NCBI GenBank assembly: GCA_021767785.1
Contig: JAASSR010000007.1
Location: forward strand, 1 to 46,249
DNA: 46,249 bases
Direction of reading: 5' to 3'
Source of the DNA: Methanolobus sp.
Lineage (GTDB): Archaea > Halobacteriota > Methanosarcinia > Methanosarcinales > Methanosarcinaceae
The notes under the pieces were generated by a model that was given only the letters and a program-made list of their open reading frames with translations, had not been told where the DNA came from and made no database searches. Positions 1 to 6,581 of the stretch are shown piece by piece. A program made the translations under genes and the position numbers. The first letter of the stretch is position 1; the number at the start of each line of letters is the position of its first letter.

Positions 1-223
1 TAAATTATATTTGTTTAACTTTCAACCATATCTGTCAAAAGCTTAAATTCTGAATTATTATGAGTTCTCTTTTCAGAGAAAAATTACAGCTAATAAATAT
101 TACAGATAGTATATTTAGAAATGCTATATGTAACTTCTCTTTTGATACTTAGAAAATATCTGGAATGGTAAGCAGAAAAATAAAAACATGCATATACAGA
201 TTTAGGGCTTAACAAAACGATAG

Positions 224-240
224 AAAAATAAAAAAACAAA
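224..240 (-). terminator. T-tract terminator after tRNA-Pro
   Basis: On the minus strand, about 40 nt past the tRNA-Pro 3' end, there are two runs of T (seven and five) separated by one A. T-tracts downstream of stable RNA genes are the usual archaeal termination signal. The remaining DNA at 1-223 is very AT-rich, and I see no gene in it. Confidence 0.45.
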
Positions 241-276
241 TCCAATAGGAAACAAAAATTAACAAACTGGTTAAAT

Positions 277-354
277 TGGTGGGATCGCGGAGATTTGAAC
301 TCCAGTCGCTAGACCCCCAGCCTAACAGGATGGACCAGGCTACCCTACGATCCC
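277..354 (-). tRNA. tRNA-Pro(GGG)
   Basis: The minus strand folds into a full cloverleaf. The 7-bp acceptor stem pairs GGGATCG with CGATCCC. The anticodon loop CTGGGGG gives anticodon GGG (proline). The T-arm carries TTCAAAT between TGGAG and CTCCG. The discriminator A at 280 is followed by an encoded CCA (277-279), which the other two tRNA genes in this window lack. A TATA-like sequence at about 369-379, between this gene and the end of ribB, could be its promoter. Confidence 0.93.
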
Positions 355-387
355 GCGGGATTGTAACTAGATATACATTACAGTATT

Positions 388-1140
388 TTAGTTTTTCCGA
401 GATTTTGAGCCCAGCCAGATATCATAAGCTTCAACTACTTCCTCACCCTCAACAAATACAAGATCATGCTTTTTGCCATATTGTTTAGCATCATTCTTTT
501 CAAGAGCCCTGCCGGTCTCATCATCAAGCATTTCACAGACCACCATTGCAGGAGTTATACCGGCGATCTTTGCAAGAGTTATAGAAAGTTCGGTCTGACC
601 CATGCGCTCATGGACAAGGCCCTTTGCGGCACGCAGGGTTGCAACATGTCCAGGAGTTCTGAATTCGCTTCCGAAATGGACATCCTCACCATCGAGTGTC
701 TTCTCAATGATCTCACCAAGTTGATTTATGGTGAGTGCCCTGTCATTATCAGGAATTCCTGTCCTTGTATCCCTGTGATTTACCCAGATGGAAAATGAAG
801 AACGTGAGTCATATTTGAGATCTCCGCCTTTTTCCACGATCTTGTGAAGTGGTGAACCGGGATTGCTTGCATCTTTAATTATATCTGCCATTAACGGAAG
901 ACCCAGCTCCTCCGATGCTTCAGGATCAAGGGCTACACAGATCAGTCCGCCTGCATCCTTACGCATCGATCTGACAGCAGCAGGTGTAACAGCATTTGCA
1001 GCAATGGTGAAGTCAGTTTCAGCTTCACGACCTTCAAGGTCGAAAAGCAGGATCATCTCACCATTCTGAAGAGCTTTGATAGCTCTCTGTATATTCTCAC
1101 TATAAGCGTTTACACCTGAATCAATATTATCATTCATCAC
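388..1140 (-). CDS. ribB: 3,4-dihydroxy-2-butanone 4-phosphate synthase
   Basis: Converts ribulose 5-phosphate to 3,4-dihydroxy-2-butanone 4-phosphate and formate, supplying the four-carbon unit for lumazine and riboflavin synthesis in the cytoplasm. The 250-residue protein shows the family's acidic metal/substrate motif (DLEGREAETDF), the GLICVAL strand, the HRDTRTGIPDNDRALTI segment, and the later TPGHV...ERMGQTE region. It lies 16 nt downstream of rbkR on the same strand and is probably co-transcribed with it, so the flavin pathway gene sits under the riboflavin-responsive regulator. Two consecutive ATG codons at the start leave a one-residue ambiguity. Length and motifs fit a single-domain archaeal RibB with no GTP cyclohydrolase fusion. 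Confidence 0.95.
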   Translation of the reverse strand: MMNDNIDSGVNAYSENIQRAIKALQNGEMILLFDLEGREAETDFTIAANAVTPAAVRSMRKDAGGLICVALDPEASEELGLPLMADIIKDASNPGSPLHKIVEKGGDLKYDSRSSFSIWVNHRDTRTGIPDNDRALTINQLGEIIEKTLDGEDVHFGSEFRTPGHVATLRAAKGLVHERMGQTELSITLAKIAGITPAMVVCEMLDDETGRALEKNDAKQYGKKHDLVFVEGEEVVEAYDIWLGSKSRKN

Positions 1141-1156
1141 TGATACTTCCCGATCA

Positions 1157-1828
1157 TCACTTGCATTTATGAGGATTTTTTACCACTATCTTTACTTCAT
1201 CGCCGTCTTTTATCCTGAGTGCTTCACGCAGTTTTACAGGTGCGATTATCTCAAGAAGATCTTCCGGATAGTGTGTCCTGTCAGGTATGATAACAGCACT
1301 CTTTATTCCGTCGATCTCTACAGGATAACATTTGCCACCACCGAAACTACGCTCACCATCATTGAATCCGTGGATTATGAGAGGGTGTATCATACCCATA
1401 TCGTCACGCATCTGTGCACTCTCATCATTGAGACGGACATTGAGAGTTCCAGGGAATGGCTTGAAATCAAGTTTGTCCCGGAACTGGGACATATAACCTT
1501 CTTTTGATATGTAGTATTGTCCTTCTCCAAGACCGGTGATGACCTCTCCGTAAAGTTCAAGATCAGGATGCTCTTTGCAGAATATCTGCTGGTAATCTGA
1601 ATACTCCTTTTTGAGAAGACCGACGCCTTCTTCGGTCAGGTGGACAAGCTGTCCTCCCGCAACAAGTTGCCTTGATATATAACCCTCCTCTTCAAGTTGC
1701 TTAAGCACCCTCGCAGCAGTCTTGGAACTGGCGGAAATATGATGCATGAACTCCGTAGAGGATAACTTCACAGATTTTTCGATGGCACCGAGAAGTGCCA
1801 GTTCTTTGAGGGAGGTTATTGTGTACAT
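1157..1828 (-). CDS. rbkR: bifunctional riboflavin-responsive regulator / CTP-dependent riboflavin kinase
   Basis: A 223-residue two-domain protein. Residues 1-85 form a winged helix (SSTEFMHHISASSKTAARVL recognition region). Residues 90-220 are the archaeal CTP-dependent riboflavin kinase fold, with GLGEGQYYIS, a PFPGTLNVRL motif and a GGGKCYPVEIDG segment. The kinase makes FMN from riboflavin using CTP. The HTH-kinase fusion is the architecture known as RbkR in Euryarchaeota, an autoregulated repressor of riboflavin genes. It is first in an operon with ribB. Two tandem palindromes at 1843-1878, just upstream of its start, are the likely operator. Fusion and family are visible in the sequence; ligand response is inferred from the family. 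Confidence 0.92.
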   Translation of the reverse strand: MYTITSLKELALLGAIEKSVKLSSTEFMHHISASSKTAARVLKQLEEEGYISRQLVAGGQLVHLTEEGVGLLKKEYSDYQQIFCKEHPDLELYGEVITGLGEGQYYISKEGYMSQFRDKLDFKPFPGTLNVRLNDESAQMRDDMGMIHPLIIHGFNDGERSFGGGKCYPVEIDGIKSAVIIPDRTHYPEDLLEIIAPVKLREALRIKDGDEVKIVVKNPHKCK

Positions 1829-1842
1829 TTATCTACCACATT

Positions 1843-1878
1843 AATCTCATGTATGAGTAGTATCTCATTTATGAGATA
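1843..1878. promoter_or_regulatory. tandem palindromic operator upstream of rbkR
   Basis: 1861-1878 is a perfect 18-bp inverted repeat (TATCTCAT, 2-nt centre, ATGAGATA). 1846-1857 is a second palindrome of the same core (CTCAT, GT, ATGAG). Their centres are 18 bp apart, so they lie roughly on the same DNA face. They sit 15-50 nt before the rbkR start, next to TATA-like sequence on the minus strand (about 1890-1907). This layout fits autorepression. Confidence 0.7.
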
Positions 1879-1933
1879 TGGACAGATAAAGGTTTTGATA
1901 AAAAGGAGATGTATTGCCCAGGAATTCAATTCC

Positions 1934-2090
1934 CTAAACAAATCCTCTATTCTCAAGTACCCTGACCACAGCATACTGAGTCTTTGTGACTTCAATAAGA
2001 TCATCGACCGAACAGTCACTTACAAATCTTCTGCTGCTTCATGGCATTATAGATATCCTGTACATAGTCTTTTATGCCCCGAATACTAAC
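1934..2090 (-). pseudogene. decayed HEPN-domain partner of MntA (frameshifted remnant)
   Basis: Directly after the nucleotidyltransferase stop, and in its frame, the minus strand reads SIRGIKDYVQDIYNAMKQQK, a typical start of a HEPN (HepT-like) protein. That frame then stops, and a neighbouring frame continues with RFVSDCSVDDLIEVTKTQY and AVVRVLENRGFV before a stop at 1934. Together these resemble the first 50-60 residues of HEPN proteins. There is at least one frameshift, no ATG/GTG/TTG start in frame, and no trace of the downstream half with the RX4-6H RNase motif. I read it as a dead toxin gene whose truncated end now abuts the rbkR promoter region. Confidence 0.7.
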
Positions 2091-2093
2091 ACC

Positions 2094-2402
2094 TCAAACA
2101 GCTTCAACTTCGTTTAGTATGTACTTCCTTATATTCGGTTTTAATGCATCTTTCATGACAAGATCAACTTTAAATGCAAGAGAATCTGAAAGATGGTTCT
2201 CAAGATGAGCAAATCTAAAAATAGTCGGTGTCTTGCTAAAATCCACCAGCACATCAAGGTCGCTTTCCGGAGTGTGCTCTCCACTTACATAAGAACCGAA
2301 CAATCCTATGTAACTGATATTATATTCTTCTTCAGGCTCCGGCAGCATTTCATGGTGCTTTTTCCTGTAACTTTCAATATCATTTTTGACTGGCATTTTC
2401 AT
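2094..2402 (-). CDS. mntA: MntA-type minimal nucleotidyltransferase (antitoxin)
   Basis: A 102-residue member of the minimal nucleotidyltransferase (MNT) group. It carries the polymerase-beta signature GSX10DXD (GSYVSGEHTPESDLD), followed by the third acidic residue in the FKVDLVMKD region. MntA proteins typically neutralise a HEPN RNase toxin by AMPylating or oligoadenylating it. Here the expected downstream HEPN gene is only a remnant (1934-2090), so this may be a surviving orphan antitoxin. The start could be ATG 2402 or ATG 2396. No flanking mobile element is visible. Confidence 0.85.
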   Translation of the reverse strand: MKMPVKNDIESYRKKHHEMLPEPEEEYNISYIGLFGSYVSGEHTPESDLDVLVDFSKTPTIFRFAHLENHLSDSLAFKVDLVMKDALKPNIRKYILNEVEAV

Positions 2403-2499
2403 CTCGAAAAGTTCTTTTCAGTCATATATTATTTTAATAGGTATAAGTTCTCTGTTAATTTCAATACTGTTTTATTTCTTGAAACTGTTTTGATGAGAT

Positions 2500-3195
2500 C
2501 TAATCCTCTTCATCCACAAAAATCTGGGCCACAAGACCCAGATGATCCTCATGGAATGGATCAAGCTCTTTTCTTTCCAGAACCTCGAACTCAATGTCAA
2601 AGCCACTTTCCAGTTTGCGGACCTCTTCCTTGAATATCTTTTTCGGGCTGGCTACGGTGTCTATGCTCCTTGACTTGATGGAGAGCATCAGGTGACCGTG
2701 TTCTTCTAAGAAGTATTTGGAGTTGATAGCTGCAATCTCAGCCTGATTGGGCTGGGCAACATCCTGAAAGATCATATCCACTTTTTCCACGATGTGAGCG
2801 TAAGACTGAGGTTTGTTGGCATCTGCAAGGATAGGGATGATGTTAGGGCGCTGGTCGCAGAGCTGGATAAGATCACGCATGGTACGCGGAGAGAATTCCA
2901 CTGCGTAGATAAGTCCGTCCATGAGAATGTCGGATATGTGGCTTACTGTTGTTCCCGAAGCTGCACCTAGATAGAGTACCGTGGAATCCGCATCAAGAGG
3001 GATATCGAAATTCCTGAGTACCATGGCTCCCAGTTTACTTCTGCAGGGATCCCACTGACGATATTCTATTCCGTCATCGGAAATTAGACGTTCACCATAA
3101 ACACTCGTGCCGGGTATCATGTTCTTTGTTGCAAGTATTTTCCTGTCATCGATATCCAGTTCATAGATACCACTGTGCAATTCTTTAACCGGCAT
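2500..3195 (-). CDS. flpA: fibrillarin-like rRNA/tRNA 2'-O-methyltransferase
   Basis: The 231-residue catalytic subunit of the C/D box RNP, which methylates ribose 2'-OH groups of rRNA and tRNA using AdoMet at sites chosen by guide RNAs. The sequence shows the fibrillarin motifs YRQWDPCRSKLGA, VLYLGAASGTTVSH (AdoMet loop), YAVEFSPRTMRDL and DMIFQDVAQPNQ. Its ATG overlaps the nop5 stop codon by one base (TGATG), so the two are translationally coupled. Length is normal for archaeal FlpA, which lacks the eukaryotic GAR domain. Confidence 0.96.
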   Translation of the reverse strand: MPVKELHSGIYELDIDDRKILATKNMIPGTSVYGERLISDDGIEYRQWDPCRSKLGAMVLRNFDIPLDADSTVLYLGAASGTTVSHISDILMDGLIYAVEFSPRTMRDLIQLCDQRPNIIPILADANKPQSYAHIVEKVDMIFQDVAQPNQAEIAAINSKYFLEEHGHLMLSIKSRSIDTVASPKKIFKEEVRKLESGFDIEFEVLERKELDPFHEDHLGLVAQIFVDEED

Positions 3196-4244
3196 CAGCG
3201 TTTACCCCCACTCTTCTTGCTTCTGTTCTTTCCTCCACTTTTACGCTTACCACCTTTACCATGTGGCTTTTTCTTTGGAGGATTCGGGTTTGCCTGCCTG
3301 ATGCTTTCAAGTTTTTTGTCAAGGGAATCTTTGATTGACTGATCCAGTTCACCCGAATAGAAATCTGTCCTTGCAGCCAGACTGATCTTTGATGCAAGCG
3401 CCCTTGAAAGTTTGCCTCGCTGCCACCAGGGTGCATTCTTGATAACAGGATTGTTGAAGATAATACCGTGTTTCGGAGATGGAGCTTTGGAACGCAGATG
3501 CTTGAAAAGTGCCCTGTTGGCGCCGATAACCTGCACCGTACTGGAAGGGAAAGCAGCTAACTTTTCCAGACTTCCTGCCATGCTCATAAGGCGGGCACCA
3601 AGTGAAGCACCTGCAATCTCGCAGAGGTTTGGTGCAACGGAACCCATGCTATTATTAATATAGTTCTCGATATACCTGCGTGTATCATACAAACTGCAGA
3701 TATTGTTCGCAAAAGCCCTCAGAAGTTCTTCGTCAGCAAATGAAAGTTCAGCACCCATTGATTTTGATGCTTTCTCAAACAGCTCATGTCCTTCAGGAAT
3801 ATTTGTCCTTGAACCATAGGCAGAAACAAATCCTGCAAGTTCCTCGCCTGTCATTTCAAGCTCGGGGAAATATCTGCCATACCACTCGAAAAGTCGCTCA
3901 CTGAGTTCATTCACATTTTTATCGATATCATCCAGGGCTTCAACAGCCTGTATGATTCTTGAATCATCGGAATCTGTCCGGGATATCTGACTCTTTGCCG
4001 CTCTTATACACACTTCCCGCAGAAGTACATCGTAATCCTCATCAAGCTCAACAAAACTACATTCAATAGCAGCATCCCTTAGATCAGTCCTTTTTAATGG
4101 AACAGCCTGTGAATTCTCCTGCAATTCAACCACAAGTTCTGCAAGTTTTTCGGGATTCCCATCAAACAGATCGCAGTCCTGCACCTCTCCCTGCGAATCC
4201 AGTTTTAGCTTCCCGAACCATGCAGTGAATTCCGTAATAGTCAG
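3195..4244 (-). CDS. Nop5 (Nop56/58-like) C/D box RNP scaffold protein
   Basis: About 349 residues. It bridges L7Ae-bound C/D guide RNA and fibrillarin. The NOP domain is clear (GSVAPNLCEIAGASLGARL, PSSTVQVIGANRALFKHL, PKHGIIFNNPVI), preceded by a coiled coil, and the tail is Lys/Gly-rich. Start choice is unusual: the frame has no ATG, GTG or TTG near the gene boundary. A strong GGAGG Shine-Dalgarno sits 7 nt before a CTG at 4242-4244, just past the mptG stop. The first ATG in frame (4304) would run 59 nt into mptG and add about 20 atypical residues. I favour CTG. It is the middle gene of mptG-nop5-flpA. Confidence 0.93.
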   Translation of the reverse strand: MTITEFTAWFGKLKLDSQGEVQDCDLFDGNPEKLAELVVELQENSQAVPLKRTDLRDAAIECSFVELDEDYDVLLREVCIRAAKSQISRTDSDDSRIIQAVEALDDIDKNVNELSERLFEWYGRYFPELEMTGEELAGFVSAYGSRTNIPEGHELFEKASKSMGAELSFADEELLRAFANNICSLYDTRRYIENYINNSMGSVAPNLCEIAGASLGARLMSMAGSLEKLAAFPSSTVQVIGANRALFKHLRSKAPSPKHGIIFNNPVIKNAPWWQRGKLSRALASKISLAARTDFYSGELDQSIKDSLDKKLESIRQANPNPPKKKPHGKGGKRKSGGKNRSKKSGGKR

Positions 4245-4245
4245 T

Positions 4246-5205
4246 TCAGACCCTCCTGATCTCAGCACCGGTGTTGTTTGCCTTTGTAACCAGAACCCTG
4301 CCACCTATTGTATTATCAAGGAGTTCCTGTATATCTTCCTTCAGATAGGCAGCATCTTCATGATTATCCACAATACCATATACTGCCGGCCCGAATGAGC
4401 TCATACCCGCACCGTAGGCTCCGTTATCCTGCATAAGAGTCATGACATCCCTAACTGCCTGATGCTGAAGGCTTACTTCCCGTTTTTTAAAACCAATATT
4501 CTGTATGTGATTTATACAATAACCAAAAGCCTCGATATCCTTTTCAACAATGGCAGGCATCATTTTCATAAGAATGATATGAGAGAGTTCCTGAACCTCA
4601 TTGATTGGGATCGGGCACTCATTCTGGAAGATATTCACTTCTTTTGCATCATGAGCACCTGTGGTATCAGGTAGTGCAAGCACTATATCCCATTCAGGAA
4701 AATCATGTCTGAAAAGAACCGGAGCCGGATCTGCTCTGCTTGCAGATGAAGGTGAGAACGAACCTTTGTCACTGAATCTGTGACCGCCATCAATAATGAA
4801 ACCTCCCATCTCAAATGAAGCAACACCGATACCTGATGTACCGCCACGGCCTACTGCTATGGCAAGTTCCCTTACGCTCTTACCCAGATCATATAATTCA
4901 TTCACTGCCGCAGCCGCAGACAATGCAGCCTGCGTACCTGAACCAAAACCAACATGTGCAAGCATATCCTCTTCTATTTTAAGACAAATGCCCTCACCTT
5001 CTGGAAGAACCTGCTTTACTGCATTAAGCATCCTTTCAGCCAGGAATGAATCTCCCATCACTTCAATCCGATCTGACCTCTCTGCGGAAATGGAAACATG
5101 AGGCAATTCAATGGAAATGCCTGCGCCTCCATCCACTCTGCCCATTTCTGCATTCAGATCAATAAGAGTCAGATGAAGTCTTGATGGGGACTTAATAGTA
5201 ATCAT
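4246..5205 (-). CDS. mptG: beta-ribofuranosylaminobenzene 5'-phosphate synthase
   Basis: A GHMP-kinase superfamily protein of 319 residues. It condenses 4-hydroxybenzoate or 4-aminobenzoate with phosphoribosyl pyrophosphate, the committed step of tetrahydromethanopterin/sarcinapterin synthesis. Family marks visible: N-terminal SPSRLHLTLIDLN, the glycine-rich VGFGSGTQAALSAA loop at about residue 90, and the RFAP-synthase segment GVASFEMGGFIIDGGHRFS. GHMP homologues elsewhere bind ATP in this loop; the RFAP enzymes use PRPP instead. Its stop lies 1 nt before the proposed nop5 CTG start, so a one-carbon coenzyme gene is transcribed with the rRNA methylation machinery. Confidence 0.93.
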   Translation of the reverse strand: MITIKSPSRLHLTLIDLNAEMGRVDGGAGISIELPHVSISAERSDRIEVMGDSFLAERMLNAVKQVLPEGEGICLKIEEDMLAHVGFGSGTQAALSAAAAVNELYDLGKSVRELAIAVGRGGTSGIGVASFEMGGFIIDGGHRFSDKGSFSPSSASRADPAPVLFRHDFPEWDIVLALPDTTGAHDAKEVNIFQNECPIPINEVQELSHIILMKMMPAIVEKDIEAFGYCINHIQNIGFKKREVSLQHQAVRDVMTLMQDNGAYGAGMSSFGPAVYGIVDNHEDAAYLKEDIQELLDNTIGGRVLVTKANNTGAEIRRV

Positions 5206-5245
5206 GTCATGGATTATCAGTGACCCATACTATTAAAAATTAACA

Positions 5246-5947
5246 CTAAAAATCAATATCCGGTTTTTTTAACTTCTTTTTTATAAAGAAATTCCATGAA
5301 AAACGTATTACACTCCAATTCAATATGAACAAAATCACCACCGCAATTAAGCGATACAACCTGATACTGACCTTGCCAGATATGTCAAGGTCCATCCTGC
5401 TATCAGTAAAATCTGGTTCAAGCTGGAGTTTCAGATTCTCAAAATTGCAGGCAAGATAACCTTTCAATGCATGAGAATAACCACATGCAACTCCGGTGTA
5501 TGCCGGATCAGGAAAGCCATATACTGCATTTATCCTTGCATATGGTATCTTTATTGCATGAATAAGCCCTTTTAACATTCTTATAACAGGAGATCTCAAT
5601 TGTCTGAAAGCCTGTATTATTTCGGAAAATGACATATCCACAGACCTTTTTTTCTTTTTATCCCTTTTCTTCCCCTTTGATGTTTCAAAGTAACCTGTTA
5701 CTTTCTCAGTTACGAACTTTTCAGCATCTTTTACATCTTCAGGATCTCCATGACCTTTTTCTTCATGTATTTCATTATCCTCTGCAGGACTTACCTGCCT
5801 GGAGAAGAACAGCCAGTGAACAGCAACATTATGTTCTACTGAAATACCGGAACCCTTTACCTCAAAAACAACATCTATAGCAGCAAACAGCACTAACAGA
5901 ACTGTAATTGCAAGAAGAAGCAGTATTACTGTTAGAACTGATAGCAT
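5246..5947 (-). CDS. DUF2953 membrane protein
   Basis: A 233-residue protein with an N-terminal membrane segment (residues 2-24, LSVLTVILLLLAITVLLVLF), a charged Lys-rich linker (about 80-105), a soluble region ending in a beta-rich DUF2953-like part (PYARINAVYGFPDPAYTG), and a second hydrophobic stretch near the C terminus (about 200-220). DUF2953 proteins in Firmicutes (YtfI) are encoded beside GerW-family YtfJ. The same pairing occurs here, 37 nt downstream of the gerW-like gene. The function in archaea is unknown. The C-terminal KKKLKK tail is consistent with a cytoplasmic end. Confidence 0.8.
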   Translation of the reverse strand: MLSVLTVILLLLAITVLLVLFAAIDVVFEVKGSGISVEHNVAVHWLFFSRQVSPAEDNEIHEEKGHGDPEDVKDAEKFVTEKVTGYFETSKGKKRDKKKKRSVDMSFSEIIQAFRQLRSPVIRMLKGLIHAIKIPYARINAVYGFPDPAYTGVACGYSHALKGYLACNFENLKLQLEPDFTDSRMDLDISGKVSIRLYRLIAVVILFILNWSVIRFSWNFFIKKKLKKPDIDF

Positions 5948-5984
5948 AGCTGCTCCTGGTCAGGCTATCAACAAAAAATAAAGA

Positions 5985-6398
5985 TCAGTCTTCTGAAGAC
6001 TTTTCCGTTTCTTCGCCGGGTTCGGAATCATCTCCGGAACTTTCACCTTTCTTTGACTTCTTCATGGCTTTGATTTTTTCAATCAGTTCCGGAACAGATT
6101 CAAGTATTTTGCCGAAATCAGTCTGACCTGTTAAAGTCATCATTTTTGTGCCTTCTGGTGAAATTACGATGAATGCAACAGGTTCGATCTTTGCACCTGC
6201 ACCGCCACCACCACCAAAACCCTCTTCTTCACCCATTTTCTTCCCTTCACCGCCACCGCTTCCGAATCCGAATGAAACTTTGGTAACAGGGACAATGGTG
6301 GTATCGCCTACAACCATAGCCTCTCCTACGACTGTCTTGGTGCTCACAAGTCTTTCAAGCTCTCCTGATATTTCTTTCATCAGATCTTCTAATGCCAT
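5985..6398 (-). CDS. GerW (YtfJ) family protein
   Basis: 137 residues. The domain is recognisable from LERLVSTKTVVGEAMVVGDT, the central GFGSGGGEGK and GGGGGAGAKIEPVAFIVI segments, and an acidic disordered tail (residues 115-137). In Bacillus the homologue YtfJ/GerW is a sporulation and germination protein; methanogens do not sporulate, so the role must differ. I chose ATG 6398 because an AGGGGT ribosome site lies 5-6 nt before it; the longer frame from 6449 crosses AT-rich promoter-like DNA. It is first in a two-gene operon with the DUF2953 gene. An envelope role is inference only. Confidence 0.85.
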   Translation of the reverse strand: MALEDLMKEISGELERLVSTKTVVGEAMVVGDTTIVPVTKVSFGFGSGGGEGKKMGEEEGFGGGGGAGAKIEPVAFIVISPEGTKMMTLTGQTDFGKILESVPELIEKIKAMKKSKKGESSGDDSEPGEETEKSSED

Positions 6399-6581
6399 AT
6401 TTTGACCCCTAAATAATAATGGAACTTTATTATTAATATTAATGACCAATCCATTACCTTATACTGTGTACTTATATTCAGAAGAACTTCCGAGCATAAA
6501 GAAGTATCTATATAGAAATAGAAGTGCTGTTTTTACTACTGAAAATATACCATTCTATAGAAAATGGTGATTTTGCCGTTA

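Noticed and set aside
1816-2019. Minus-strand frame of 67 codons upstream of rbkR.
   Set aside because: It crosses the operator and promoter of rbkR and is out of frame with the recognisable HEPN remnant, which explains the coding-like signal.
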